Shown in pieces: positions 10,914 to 22,529 of a stretch of DNA of 64,000 bases (positions are counted from its first letter, which is position 1; each line of letters starts with the position of its first letter). This stretch comes from Nephrocerus scutellatus (lineage: Eukaryota > Arthropoda > Insecta > Diptera > Pipunculidae), in contig OX352764.1 of the NCBI GenBank assembly GCA_947095585.1, positions 72,869,536 to 72,933,535 on the forward strand, written 5' to 3'. The notes under the pieces are model-generated. The model was not told the origin of the DNA, ran no database searches, and was given only the letters and a program-made list of their open reading frames with translations. A program made the position numbers and the translations under genes.

Positions 10914-11640
10914 CAAAGGCTTTTTGGTAATATATGTGTGCGACACTTAGGTATCGTTGATTATGAATGGCATTTCTGTTGATGATGGCATCAATGGTTA
11001 CTACCTCTTTGCATCTCTAATTTTTTTTGGCACAACCTTTTTGTTCGTTGCGAATGATGTGATTAATTTCGTAATGATTCCATACACGATCACTTATTAT
11101 GGAAGTAAGAGACTTGTAAATAGTTGGTAAGCATTTTATTGGCCGGTACTTAGCAGGATTTCTTAAGTCTCCATCCTTTGGAATGAGATAAGTTATTCCT
11201 TTTGTGAAGAAACTCGGTAATTGTAATTATAATTGTAAGTATAGCATTTTCTGGCAATATGTACATGATGAGCACTCGTAAATCTTTTAAGCCAGAAGTT
11301 TTGTATTCCGTCTGGACTAAGAGATACTAGGTTCGGGGCCTCCTTTTATGACTTCGTTTTGGTTTCCAAGTCTTGCTTAAAACTTTCTTTGATTTCCACT
11401 GAAAACTTATTTTCAGCGTGTCTTGCTTGACTATCTAAGTATCTCTTAAGATGTGAGCTAAACATTTGGAGTCTTGTAAGTCTATTAATTAATTCATCCA
11501 GTATATAAGAAGTAAGATTTTCAACTCGATCGAATGCCTCTCTTAAACTATGTAATTCGTTTCAAGTTTTTGCCTCTAGTGATCGTTGCCATGCTTTCTT
11601 TACTACTCGGTTTCTTTTCCGCCCCTGAACAATACCAACT
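10914..11640 (-). pseudogene. LINE reverse transcriptase fragment (R2-superclade type), array copy 1
   Basis: Minus strand with stops and frameshifts. Visible blocks: basic RKRNRVVKKAWQRS, then SPDGIQNFWLKRF, then LIPKDGDLRNPAKYRPIK-like text, CLPTIYKSLTS, NEQKGCA and finally RCKEVVTIDAII followed by VAHIYYQKAF (RT motif A, expected YxDYxKAFD). This order is that of NeSL/R4/R2-type LINEs. The fragment crosses the left edge of the array at 10995, so copy 1 keeps about 80 bp more of the element than the other copies; it ends abruptly at about 10914. Confidence 0.65.
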
Positions 11641-12014
11641 CTAACACCAACCATTCAGCATGCAGTAAGATACATATTGTGATCTTACATTACAGTTTAA
11701 TTTAAGTTCAGTTTTGGTTCAATTTAAGAAAGATTTTTACTGACTCATTAGGCAGTTTGTGTATTAAAGTATTTTTTGACTGAAAAAGTGCATGGACTTA
11801 AAGCGATGAAATAACGAAGGTTTTTTAGAATTTCTAATTTAAGTATTTAAATTTCAAGTTTATTTTATTTCAAAATAAAATTCTATGTTACATAAAATGT
11901 ATTGTATATGTATGTATGAAAAAATGTATTTTAGGATGGAACCTAACCCGCTGAGATTGGTTGTGTTGTATGGGTGATCTTGGGAGCGCACTATATCTTC
12001 CTTAAACCCCCCCT
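11641..12014. other. Non-coding part of the array unit
   Basis: AT-rich stretch between the LINE RT fragment and the GC-rich ORF, with no frame I can support. It includes the TGAC that copy 2 has lost (around 11749) and a GGATGGAACCTAACCCGCTG block. Equivalent stretches occur near 16308-16677, 20971-21344 and 25638-26011. Confidence 0.6.
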
Positions 12015-12797
12015 CTACTCCGGGCTAGCAAGCTGAACTGTCACTCCTCTGTTCCTGGAGATGAGAACACGATATTCATGCCCTGCTGCTTTGATGTTGA
12101 ACTTAGCGTGTTGTCCCCGGCTCCGGGTCTGGGTTTCCTGGTTCATTCGTCGCATAACCTCTTGGGGCCACTGGTCCAGGGGTCCTCGGACGGAGTTGGG
12201 AGAACGGTGCTCTACGTCGCCCGTCCCCCTTCCTTCTGGGTACTGTTTTCCCTCTGCTGTTGTGTGGCCGTTGCCGTTGTCCTCGATAGCCTCAAAGCTG
12301 CTACTTTCGCTGTCGTGGCCGTTAACTTCGCTGCTCGGGGAGTGATCACGGTCTTCCCGGTTGTTTGTGCTAAGCGTTACGATGCGCACCTGGGAATGGT
12401 GGTGGTCTATCAAGTTTTTACTACCTCCACTGGTGGTACCCAGTCGTCCCGGGGAATGTTGGCGGTCCTCCCGGGTGTTGCTGCCTCTGCTGACTCTGCC
12501 GCTGTGTCCATCGCCGAAGTCGCCGTGTTGCTGTACCGGGGAATGTTGGTCTTCCTCCCGGTATGGGAGCTTGATGTTTGGTAGGTCTCCCTGAGCAAAG
12601 TTTTTGACCACCTCGGCGATCTCTTTGCTCGTGTTGCTATCTCCCTTGGCATTGCTATGTTCTCTCCTGCTGACGTGTCCTGTGCTCCTGCTGTGTACTT
12701 TGCTTCTGCTGTGTAATTTGCTGTCGGCGGTGGTGCTGTGGCGTGCGTTTCTCCTCTTCTGCGTCGGGGTACTGGGCCTATGGATTCTGGGGCTTTC
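12015..12797 (-). CDS. GC-rich ORF with HSP repeats and WP domain, array copy 1
   Basis: About 260 open codons from after a TGA at 12798-12800 to a TAG at 12015-12017; no clear ATG at the start, so the N-terminus is uncertain. The first part is basic and Ser/Thr-rich. The middle has imperfect repeats built on EDQHSP, EDRQHSP and EDRDHSP. The C-terminal 60 residues form a compact domain (DQWPQEVMRRM ... EYRVLISRNRGVTVQL) that also occurs, diverged, near 15.0-15.2 kb in this unit and at 47.3 kb. GC content is far above that of the surroundings. I infer an ORF1-like or N-terminal product of the LINE whose RT lies downstream; function unknown. Confidence 0.55.
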   Translation of the reverse strand, partial: ESPRIHRPSTPTQKRRNARHSTTADSKLHSRSKVHSRSTGHVSRREHSNAKGDSNTSKEIAEVVKNFAQGDLPNIKLPYREEDQHSPVQQHGDFGDGHSGRVSRGSNTREDRQHSPGRLGTTSGGSKNLIDHHHSQVRIVTLSTNNREDRDHSPSSEVNGHDSESSSFEAIEDNGNGHTTAEGKQYPEGRGTGDVEHRSPNSVRGPLDQWPQEVMRRMNQETQTRSRGQHAKFNIKAAGHEYRVLISRNRGVTVQLASPE

Positions 12798-12803
12798 TCA
12801 TAC

Positions 12804-13195
12804 CTAGGTCCCCGGGCTTCTGGACTTGCCTTTTTTCTTCGGTGTTTGACCAATTTTAAAACAAATTTGATACTTTATAGGTTGGGTTGTATAGACGGGT
12901 TTACTTTTATTTGTTCGACGAAATCTTTCTTCTTTAAGAGCCTTAGAAATAGCATCTCTTAAACTTTTACATGCTTTTATTAAAATCTTAAGTGTGTCTT
13001 TCAGACCATCTTCAAATGAGCGCAACGCTGTCTTATTGTTTATAGTTTTCATATTTTTGTCAAGAATTCCACCATCGGAAGTAGTAGATGCGCATGATTT
13101 ATTTAAATCCGCAAGAAGGTTCTCGATTCTAATACCAAAGTCTTTCACGCTTTCGTCAAAACGCTGTAATTCTGTATTCTGCTTCAGCTGTTGAC
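12804..13195 (-). pseudogene. Gypsy Gag capsid fragment, array copy 1
   Basis: A frame entering from about 13195 carries a capsid-C-terminal-like block (RSFEDGLKDTLKILIKA, then LRDAISKALKEE) and a remnant of a possible zinc knuckle (ICFKIGQT, lacking the second Cys). Both sides are abrupt junctions: Copia RNase H to the right and the GC-rich ORF to the left. Assignment to Gypsy rests on this helical Gag pattern and is moderate. Confidence 0.5.
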
Positions 13196-13199
13196 AAAG

Positions 13200-14590
13200 C
13201 TACGACTGACTGACCCTTGCATACCAATCGATAGCTGTTCCATTAATTATTAGTAGATATCCCGATGTTGATTTTCTTGTTTTCTCGTCACCAGCAAAAT
13301 CTGTATCACTGTAGCATTGGACAATACACCGACTTCTTACACCGTATGACTTGGTTCCATTTAAGTATCGAAACACCCTCTTTACTGCTTCACAGTTAAC
13401 TAATGTTGGAGATTCCATGTAACGACTTAGTTTGTTTACAGTGCAAGTTATATCTGGTCTGCAAACTGATGACAGCAACAACAAACTAATTGCTTCCCAA
13501 TAGTAATATCAAATGGCGCACTGTCCTTATTGTCCATATCTTTCGTTGGTCCAGGTGTCCAAACTGCTTTGCTATCATGCATATTAAAACTTACCAAAAT
13601 TTTGATAATATTACTCTTCTTGTTTAACAAAAATATCACCCGACGGTTGTAGTGTTATTTGCATTCCCAGAAATTTATGTAGGTTTTCTCGTTTGATGCC
13701 AAAATTATTCTCCAAATGTTCCATTAGTTTTTCAGTTTCTGGCTTACTATAAGATAAAATCAAACCATCATCTACAGATATTACCAGATAAAGTTTCTCT
13801 TTCCCATAAAGATACAAGGATCATTTTCAGATTGACTTAAATTGAATTGCTTGATAACTTCAATAAATTTATGGTTACAATTTCGTGGTGGTTGTTTCAA
13901 CCCATGTATACATTTGTTCAAACGACAAACTCTTCTAGTGCCATCTTCAAAACCCATTGGTTGTTCCATGTATATCTCTTCATCCAAACCGCCATTGAGG
14001 AATGCAGTTTTTATATCATATTGCGCTATATGTAATTTACTCATAGCAGCAGCACTCAGAAGTAATCTGATACTTTTATATTGAGCCACTGGACTAAAAG
14101 TTTGTAAGTAGTCTAGTCCATACTTTTGACTGCATCCTTTCGCGACCAATCGTGCTTTATATCTATTATTCTTAATAATACGAAATACCCATTTGTTGCC
14201 AATTGCTTTCTTCCCTTCTGGTAAATAAGTTAACTTCCATGTGTTGTTAACATTTAGAGCATCCATATCTTCGTTCATTGCGGTCTTCCAATTTTGATCA
14301 TTGATTGCTTCTGAATATTCAAATTCTGTACATGCAACCAAACTAACACAAGCATTGTATTTATTTGGGGCTTTTAACGCATTTCTGGCGCAAAACTCGA
14401 CCTCCCTGTTCTATTTGTTGGTTTTCACGCGTTCCATCTTCAGCATCTGCCCGATGACCATCACTAATTCCACTTTTATCGATTGCACTCGGTTCTTCAG
14501 TAGCATATTTCTTTGTTACTTCAATCCCTGTTGAATACTTAGCCTCTTCAATACCAACAACATTCGATCGACCATTCACTTGTATAAATG
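13200..14590 (-). pseudogene. Copia Pol fragment (linker, RT, RNase H), array copy 1
   Basis: Minus strand: linker between integrase and RT (14361-14579), RT (13781-14341, NTWKLTYLPEGKKAIGNKW, KARLVAKG, DIKTAFLNG, then VDDG preceded by S where Y is usual), LGMQI block (13611-13817), and RNase H (13200-13484, SRYMESP, FRYLNGTKSYG, YSDTDFAGD, RKSTSGY). At least three frame breaks and an early stop after WYARVSQS make it inactive. The junction to the gag piece is at about 13196-13200. Confidence 0.9.
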
Positions 14591-14969
14591 TTGCTTGTCG
14601 TTGTTGTTGTTTTCCGTCGATGCTCGATCACTGATAGGCTTGCCGTGATCTCCTCTCTCTTGTTGGGTTGCAGTAGTCGTCAGCATTCGTCACTGCTCGT
14701 GTTGTTTGCCGACCTCTATGAGTTTTTGTTGACTCCTCGTAAATGTTCTGGTCTCCCACATGTGTGCAGAGTCGGTAGTTTTCCATCTCCCCCATCCTTC
14801 TCTCGATAGAAGTGTGAGCGATTATCTGTGTGGTGGTGTGGTGAGTTCTCTCTGCGATACTTAAATGTTGTACGAAAAAGGAAAAATGCGAAATTATTGT
14901 TATAAACTTAGTTTCAGGAAAAACATTAACAATGGGAAATATAAATCCTAAGCGTTTGTTCACAAATTT
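14591..14969. other. Unassigned part of the array unit
   Basis: Lies between the Copia linker and the LINE N-terminal piece. Open frames here cross from one element to the other and I do not trust them. The block around 14868-14968 has a diverged relative just outside the array at about 29722-29945. It may be the Copia leader or LTR. Confidence 0.4.
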
Positions 14970-15661
14970 TCCGTTACACTTCCTGTCGCTTCGACAGACG
15001 CTGACCTTTCCCCTTCTGGTCACCATAGCTCCGCACCACCACCGTATGGTGGTGAAAGAACTATAGCCGTCGATGTTTCCCCGCTCTATGTTGTTTTCGC
15101 CGCATCTATCTTTGTCTGTAGTTCGTAGGGCCAGGTCTCCGTGGTAGGTTCTACTCCTTGAATGGTGTCGCTCCCTGTGAGCGATAGTACATCGTCTCTC
15201 TCACCCTCTATTCCTGTGCTTGCGGGGTGTTTGGCTCCTGGCTTTGGTTTGATGAATTCCCCGTTATTGTGGAATCCTGTTGGGCAACTGTTGTTGCCAC
15301 TACCACTGTTGCTGCTATTGCCGCTGCTGCTGTGGCTGCTGCTGCTACAACGTCTCTGGCGGCTCATAGGGCTGTGGCTTCTATGGTTCTCGCTGATGCA
15401 GTGACTGTACCAAAAGCTATCACCAACTCGATAAACGGGGTATTCTGGTAAATTCCCCTGTGAACCTCGAGATCGCCAACCGTTCCATTTAACCCCTTTG
15501 GCTATTCACACCAACTTTTTTTTTCTATGGGTCATCCTTGGGTTTACACCTCTTAATTTTGCAGCCGTCAAAAGTCTTAACCTAAAGGCCTGTCGGGACA
15601 CCAAACGGTACCACACAGGTTTTGTATAATGCCATTTAAACTGCGCGGAGGAAGACCAAGC
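14970..15661 (-). pseudogene. LINE leader and N-terminal ORF with WP domain, array copy 1
   Basis: A 93-codon frame (15086-15367) starts MSRQRRCSSSSHSSSG, is Ser/Asn/Gly-rich, and ends in LTGSDTIQGVEPTTETWPYE. After a frame break the same domain resumes with VTRRGKVSVCRSD (about 14978-15026). The match to the 47.3-kb copy (LTGSD, NWPKDLEEKI, LLTRKGTVSV) shows the two halves belong together. The 290 bp to the right resemble a non-coding leader. Probably the 5' part of the same LINE family as the RT fragment. Confidence 0.5.
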
Positions 15662-16307
15662 TGGTTACTACCTCTTTGCATCTCTAAATTTTTTTGGCAC
15701 AACCTTTTTGTTCGTTGCGAATGATGTGATTAATTTCGTAATGATTCCATACACGATCACTTATTATGGAAGTAAGAGACTTGTAAATAGTTGGTAAGCA
15801 TTTTATTGGCCGGTACTTAGCAGGATTTCTTAAGTCTCCATCCTTTGGAATGAGATAAGTTATTCCTTTTGTGAAGAAACTCGGTAATTGTAATTATAAT
15901 TGTAAGTATAGCATTTTCTGGCAATATGTACATGATGAGCACTCGTAAATCTTTTAAGCCAGAAGTTTTGTATTCCGTCTGGACTAAGAGATACTAGGTT
16001 CGGGGCCTCCTTTTATGACTTCGTTTTGGTTTCCAAGTCTTGCTTAAAACTTTCTTTGATTTCCACTGAAAACTTATTTTCAGCGTGTCTTGCTTGACTA
16101 TCTAAGTATCTCTTAAGATGTGAGCTAAACATTTGGAGTCTTGTAACTCTATTAATTAATTCATCCAGTATATAAGAAGTAAGATTTTCAACTCGATCGA
16201 ATGCCTCTCTTAAACTATGTAATTCGTTTCAAGTTTTTGCCTCTAGTGATCGTTGCCATGCTTTCTTTACTACTCGGTTTCTTTTCCGCCCCTGAACAAT
16301 ACCAACT
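15662..16307 (-). pseudogene. LINE reverse transcriptase fragment, array copy 2
   Basis: Same content as in copy 1, but starting at the array junction, so the motif A block present left of copy 1 is missing. It reads GTAACTC (near 16145) where copy 1 has GTAAGTC. Confidence 0.65.
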
Positions 16308-16677
16308 CTAACACCAACCATTCAGCATGCAGTAAGATACATATTGTGATCTTACATTACAGTTTAATTTAAGTTCAGTTTTGGTTCAATTTAAGAAAGA
16401 TTTTTACTCATTAGGCAGTTTGTGTATTAAAGTATTTTTTGACTGAAAAAGTGCATGGACTTAAAGCGATGAAATAACGAAGGTTTTTTAGAATTGCTAA
16501 TTTAAGTATTTAAATTTCAAGTTTATTTTATTTCAAAATAAAATTCTATGTTACATAAAATGTATTGTATATGTATGTATGAAAAAATGTATTTTAGGAT
16601 GGAACCTAACCCGCTGAGATTGGTTGTGTTGTATGGGTGATCTTGGGAGCGCACTATATCTTCCTTAAACCCCCCCT

Positions 16678-17460
16678 CTACTCCGGGCTAGCAAGCTGAA
16701 CTGTCACTCCTCTGTTCCTGGAGATGAGAACACGATATTCATGCCCTGCTGCTTTGATGTTGAACTTAGCGTGTTGTCCCCGGCTCCGGGTCTGGGTTTC
16801 CTGGTTCATTCGTCGCATAACCTCTTGGGGCCACTGGTCCAGGGGTCCTCGGACGGAGTTGGGAGAACGGTGCTCTACGTCGCCCGTCCCCCTTCCTTCT
16901 GGGTACTGTTTTCCCTCTGCTGTTGTGTGGCCGTTGCCGTTGTCCTCGATAGCCTCAAAGCTGCTACTTTCGCTGTCGTGGCCGTTAACTTCGCTGCTCG
17001 GGGAGTGATCACGGTCTTCCCGGTTGTTTGTGCTAAGCGTTACGATGCGCACCTGGGAATGGTGGTGGTCTACCAAGTTTTTACTACCTCCACTGGTGGT
17101 ACCCAGTCGTCCCGGGGAATGTTGGCGGTCCTCCCGGGTGTTGCTGCCTCTGCTGACTCTGCCGCTGTGTCCATCGCCGAAGTCGCCGTGTTGCTGTACC
17201 GGGGAATGTTGGTCTTCCTCCCGGTATGGGAGCTTGATGTTTGGTAGGTCTCCCTGAGCAAAGTTTTTGACCACCTCGGCGATCTCTTTGCTCGTGTTGC
17301 TATCTCCCTTGGCATTGCTATGTTCTCTCCTGCTGACGTGTCCTGTGCTCCTGCTGTGTACTTTGCTTCTGCTGTGTAATTTGCTGTCGGCGGTGGTGCT
17401 GTGGCGTGCGTTTCTCCTCTTCTGCGTCGGGGTACTGGGCCTATGGATTCTGGGGCTTTC
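16678..17460 (-). CDS. GC-rich ORF with HSP repeats and WP domain, array copy 2
   Basis: Frame fully conserved with copy 1; the only amino-acid difference I see in the distal part is NLVDHHHS where copy 1 has NLIDHHHS. Conservation of an open frame of about 260 codons over four copies may only reflect recent duplication. Confidence 0.55.
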   Translation of the reverse strand, partial: ESPRIHRPSTPTQKRRNARHSTTADSKLHSRSKVHSRSTGHVSRREHSNAKGDSNTSKEIAEVVKNFAQGDLPNIKLPYREEDQHSPVQQHGDFGDGHSGRVSRGSNTREDRQHSPGRLGTTSGGSKNLVDHHHSQVRIVTLSTNNREDRDHSPSSEVNGHDSESSSFEAIEDNGNGHTTAEGKQYPEGRGTGDVEHRSPNSVRGPLDQWPQEVMRRMNQETQTRSRGQHAKFNIKAAGHEYRVLISRNRGVTVQLASPE

Positions 17461-17466
17461 TCATAC

Positions 17467-17858
17467 CTAGGTCCCCGGGCTTCTGGACTTGCCTTTTTTC
17501 TTCGGTGTTTGACCAATTTTAAAACAAATTTGATACTTTATAGGTTGGGTTGTATAGACGGGTTTACTTTTATTTGTTCGACGAAATCTTTCTTCTTTAA
17601 GAGCCTTAGAAATAGCATCTCTTAAACTTTTACATGCTTTTATTAAAATCTTAAGTGTGTCTTTCAGACCATCTTCAAATGAGCGCAACGCTGTCTTATT
17701 GTTTATAGTTTTCATATTTTTGTCAAGAATTCCACCATCGGAAGTAGTAGATGCGCATGATTTATTTAAATCCGCAAGAAGGTTCTCGATTCTAATACCA
17801 AAGTCTTTCACGCTTTCGTCAAAACGCTGTAATTCTGTATTCTGCTTCAGCTGTTGAC
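17467..17858 (-). pseudogene. Gypsy Gag capsid fragment, array copy 2
   Basis: Translation identical to copy 1, with the same junctions to Copia and to the GC-rich ORF. Confidence 0.5.
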
Positions 17859-17862
17859 AAAG

Positions 17863-19253
17863 CTACGACTGACTGACCCTTGCATACCAATCGATAGCTG
17901 TTCCATTAATTATTAGTAGATATCCCGATGTTGATTTTCTTGTTTTCTCGTCACCAGCAAAATCTGTATCACTGTAGCATTGGACAATACACCGACTTCT
18001 TACACCGTATGACTTGGTTCCATTTAAGTATCGAAACACCCTCTTTACTGCTTCACAGTTAACTAATGTTGGAGATTCCATGTAACGACTTAGTTTGTTT
18101 ACAGTGCAAGTTATATCTGGTCTGCAAACTGATGACAGCAACAACAAACTAATTGCTTCCCAATAGTAATATCAAATGGCGCACTGTCCTTATTGTCCAT
18201 ATCTTTCGTTGGTCCAGGTGTCCAAACTGCTTTGCTATCATGCATATTAAAACTTACCAAAATTTTGATAATATTACTCTTCTTGTTTAACAAAAATATC
18301 ACCCGACGGTTGTAGTGTTATTTGCATTCCCAGAAATTTATGTAGGTTTTCTCGTTTGATGCCAAAATTATTCTCCAAATGTTCCATTAGTTTTTCAGTT
18401 TCTGGCTTACTATAAGATAAAATCAAACCATCATCTACAGATATTACCAGATAAAGTTTCTCTTTCCCATAAAGATACAAGGATCATTTTCAGATTGACT
18501 TAAATTGAATTGCTTGATAACTTCAATAAATTTATGGTTACAATTTCGTGGTGGTTGTTTCAACCCATGTATACATTTGTTCAAACGACAAACTCTTCTA
18601 GTGCCATCTTCAAAACCCATTGGTTGTTCCATGTATATCTCTTCATCCAAACCGCCATTGAGGAATGCAGTTTTTATATCATATTGCGCTATATGTAATT
18701 TACTCATAGCAGCAGCACTCAGAAGTAATCTGATACTTTTATATTGAGCCACTGGACTAAAAGTTTGTAAGTAGTCTAGTCCATACTTTTGACTGCATCC
18801 TTTCGCGACCAATCGTGCTTTATATCTATTATTCTTAATAATACGAAATACCCATTTGTTGCCAATTGCTTTCTTCCCTTCTGGTAAATAAGTTAACTTC
18901 CATGTGTTGTTAACATTTAGAGCATCCATATCTTCGTTCATTGCGGTCTTCCAATTTTGATCATTGATTGCTTCTGAATATTCAAATTCTGTACATGCAA
19001 CCAAACTAACACAAGCATTGTATTTATTTGGGGCTTTTAACGCATTTCTGGCGCAAAACTCGACCTCCCTGTTCTATTTGTTGGTTTTCACGCGTTCCAT
19101 CTTCAGCATCTGCCCGATGACCATCACTAATTCCACTTTTATCGATTGCACTCGGTTCTTCAGTAGCATATTTCTTTGTTACTTCAATCCCTGTTGAATA
19201 CTTAGCCTCTTCAATACCAACAACATTCGATCGACCATTCACTTGTATAAATG
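17863..19253 (-). pseudogene. Copia Pol fragment, array copy 2
   Basis: RT, LGMQI and RNase H blocks identical in translation to copy 1, with the same three frame breaks, so the fragment was already broken before the array formed. Confidence 0.9.
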
Positions 19254-19632
19254 TTGCTTGTCGTTGTTGTTGTTTTCCGTCGATGCTCGATCACTGATAG
19301 GCTTGCCGTGATCTCCTCTCTCTTGTTGGGTTGCAGTAGTCGTCAGCATTCGTCACTGCTCGTGTTGTTTGCCGACCTCTATGAGTTTTTGTTGACTCCT
19401 CGTAAATGTTCTGGTCTCCCACATGTGTGCAGAGTCGGTAGTTTTCCATCTCCCCCATCCTTCTCTCGATAGAAGTGTGAGCGATTATCTGTGTGGTGGT
19501 GTGGTGAGTTCTCTCTGCGATACTTAAATGTTGTACGAAAAAGGAAAAATGCGAAATTATTGTTATAAACTTAGTTTCAGGAAAAACATTAACAATGGGA
19601 AATATAAATCCTAAGCGTTTGTTCACAAATTT

Positions 19633-20324
19633 TCCGTTACACTTCCTGTCGCTTCGACAGACGCTGACCTTTCCCCTTCTGGTCACCATAGCTCCGCACC
19701 ACCACCGTATGGTGGTGAAAGAACTATAGCCGTCGATGTTTCCCCGCTCTATGTTGTTTTCGCCGCATCTATCTTTGTCTGTAGTTCGTAGGGCCAGGTC
19801 TCCGTGGTAGGTTCTACTCCTTGAATGGTGTCGCTCCCTGTGAGCGATAGTACATCGTCTCTCTCACCCTCTATTCCTGTGCTTGCGGGGTGTTTGGCTC
19901 CTGGCTTTGGTTTGATGAATTCCCCGTTATTGTGGAATCCTGTTGGGCAACTGTTGTTGCCACTACCACTGTTGCTGCTATTGCCGCTGCTGCTGTGGCT
20001 GCTGCTGCTACAACGTCTCTGGCGGCTCATAGGGCTGTGGCTTCTATGGTTCTCGCTGATGCAGTGACTGTACCAAAAGCTATCACCAACTCGATAAACG
20101 GGGTATTCTGGTAAATTCCCCTGTGAACCTCGAGATCGCCAACCGTTCCATTTAACCCCTTTGGCTATTCACACCAACTTTTTTTTTCTATGGGTCATCC
20201 TTGGGTTTACACCTCTTAATTTTGCAGCCGTCAAAAGTCTTAACCTAAAGGCCTGTCGGGACACCAAACGGTACCACACAGGTTTTGTATAATGCCATTT
20301 AAACTGCGCGGAGGAAGACCAAGC
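19633..20324 (-). pseudogene. LINE leader and N-terminal ORF, array copy 2
   Basis: Same 93-codon Ser-rich frame (19749-20030) and same frame break before VTRRGKVSV as copy 1. It ends at the junction with copy 3. Confidence 0.5.
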
Positions 20325-20970
20325 TGGTTACTACCTCTTTGCATCTCTAAATTTTTTTGGCACAACCTTTTTGTTCGTTGCGAATGATGTGATTAATTTC
20401 GTAATGATTCCATACACGATCACTTATTATGGAAGTAAGAGACTTGTAAATAGTTGGTAAGCATTTTATTGGCCGGTACTTAGCAGGATTTCTTAAGTCT
20501 CCATCCTTTGGAATGAGATAAGTTATTCCTTTTGTGAAGAAACTCGGTAATTGTAATTATAATTGTAAGTATAGCATTTTCTGGCAATATGTACATGATG
20601 AGCACTCGTAAATCTTTTAAGCCAGAAGTTTTGTATTCCGTCTGGACTAAGAGATACTAGGTTCGGGGCCTCCTTTTATGACTTCGTTTTGGTTTCCAAG
20701 TCTTGCTTAAAACTTTCTTTGATTTCCACTGAAAACTTATTTTCAGCGTGTCTTGCTTGACTATCTAAGTATCTCTTAAGATGTGAGCTAAACATTTGGA
20801 GTCTTGTAACTCTATTAATTAATTCATCCAGTATATAAGAAGTAAGATTTTCAACTCGATCGAATGCCTCTCTTAAACTATGTAATTCGTTTCAAGTTTT
20901 TGCCTCTAGTGATCGTTGCCATGCTTTCTTTACTACTCGGTTTCTTTTCCGCCCCTGAACAATACCAACT
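20325..20970 (-). pseudogene. LINE reverse transcriptase fragment, array copy 3
   Basis: As in copy 2, with the same GTAACTC variant. It starts at the copy 2/3 junction. Confidence 0.65.
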
Positions 20971-21344
20971 CTAACACCAACCATTCAGCATGCAGTAAGA
21001 TACATATTGTGATCTTACATTACAGTTTAATTTAAGTTCAGTTTTGGTTCAATTTAAGAAAGATTTTTACTGACTCATTAGGCAGTTTGTGTATTAAAGT
21101 ATTTTTTGACTGAAAAAGTGCATGGACTTAAAGCGATGAAATAACGAAGGTTTTTTAGAATTTCTAATTTAAGTATTTAAATTTCAAGTTTATTTTATTT
21201 CAAAATAAAATTCTATGTTACATAAAATGTATTGTATATGTATGTATGAAAAAATGTATTTTAGGATGGAACCTAACCCGCTGAGATTGGTTGTGTTGTA
21301 TGGGTGATCTTGGGAGCGCACTATATCTTCCTTAAACCCCCCCT

Positions 21345-22127
21345 CTACTCCGGGCTAGCAAGCTGAACTGTCACTCCTCTGTTCCTGGAGATGAGAACAC
21401 GATATTCATGCCCTGCTGCTTTGATGTTGAACTTAGCGTGTTGTCCCCGGCTCCGGGTCTGGGTTTCCTGGTTCATTCGTCGCATAACCTCTTGGGGCCA
21501 CTGGTCCAGGGGTCCTCGGACGGAGTTGGGAGAACGGTGCTCTACGTCGCCCGTCCCCCTTCCTTCTGGGTACTGTTTTCCCTCTGCTGTTGTGTGGCCG
21601 TTGCCGTTGTCCTCGATAGCCTCAAAGCTGCTACTTTCGCTGTCGTCGCCGTTAACTTCGCTGCTCGGGGAGTGATCACGGTCTTCCCGGTTGTTTGTGC
21701 TAAGCGTTACGATGCGCACCTGGGAATGGTGTTGGTCTACCAAGTTTTTACTACCTCCACTGGTGGTACCCAGTCGTCCCGGGGAATGTTGGCGGTCCTC
21801 CCGGGTGTTGCTGCCTCTGCTGACTCTGCCGCTGTGTCCATCGCCGAAGTCGCCGTGTTGCTGTACCGGGGAATGTTGGTCTTCCTCCCGGTATGGGAGC
21901 TTGATGTTTGGTAGGTCTCCCTGAGCAAAGTTTTTGACCACCTCGGCGATCTCTTTGCTCTTGTTGCTATCTCCCTTGGCATTGCTATGTTCTCTCCTGC
22001 TGACGTGTCCTGTGCTCCTGCTGTGTACTTTGCTTCTGCTGTGTAATTTGCTGTCGGCGGTGGTGCTGTGGCGTGCGTTTCTCCTCTTCTGCGTCGGGGT
22101 ACTGGGCCTATGGATTCTGGGGCTTTC
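21345..22127 (-). CDS. GC-rich ORF with HSP repeats and WP domain, array copy 3
   Basis: Frame open. Compared with copies 1 and 2 it has NLVDQHHS and NGDDSE (instead of HHHS and NGHDSE), variants shared with copy 4. Confidence 0.55.
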   Translation of the reverse strand, partial: ESPRIHRPSTPTQKRRNARHSTTADSKLHSRSKVHSRSTGHVSRREHSNAKGDSNKSKEIAEVVKNFAQGDLPNIKLPYREEDQHSPVQQHGDFGDGHSGRVSRGSNTREDRQHSPGRLGTTSGGSKNLVDQHHSQVRIVTLSTNNREDRDHSPSSEVNGDDSESSSFEAIEDNGNGHTTAEGKQYPEGRGTGDVEHRSPNSVRGPLDQWPQEVMRRMNQETQTRSRGQHAKFNIKAAGHEYRVLISRNRGVTVQLASPE

Positions 22128-22133
22128 TCATAC

Positions 22134-22525
22134 CTAGGTCCCCGGGCTTCTGGACTTGCCTTTTTTCTTCGGTGTTTGACCAATTTTAAAACAAATTTGA
22201 TACTTTATAGGTTGGGTTGTATAGACGGGTTTACTTTTATTTGTTCGACGAAATCTTTCTTCTTTAAGAGCCTTAGAAATAGCATCTCTTAAACTTTTAC
22301 ATGCTTTTATTAAAATCTTAAGTGTGTCTTTCAGACCATCTTCAAATGAGCGCAACGCTGTCTTATTATTTATAGTTTTCATATTTTTGTCAAGAATTCC
22401 ACCATCGGAAGTAGTAGATGCGCATGATTTATTTAAATCCGCAAGAAGGTTCTCGATTCTAATACCAAAGTCTTTCACGCTTTCGTCAAAACGCTGTAAT
22501 TCTGTATTCTGCTTCAGCTGTTGAC
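22134..22525 (-). pseudogene. Gypsy Gag capsid fragment, array copy 3
   Basis: Same translation as copies 1 and 2, with a silent G to A change near 22369 shared only with copy 4. Confidence 0.5.
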
Positions 22526-22529
22526 AAAG

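Noticed and set aside
12078..12584. 168-codon plus-strand frame repeated in all four array copies
   Set aside because: It is the antisense of the GC-rich WP-domain ORF; the minus-strand frame has the repeated motifs and homologues.
14628..15026. 132-codon minus-strand frame starting MVTRRGKVSV
   Set aside because: Only the first residues belong to the WP domain; the remainder runs out of frame into unrelated sequence toward the Copia piece.
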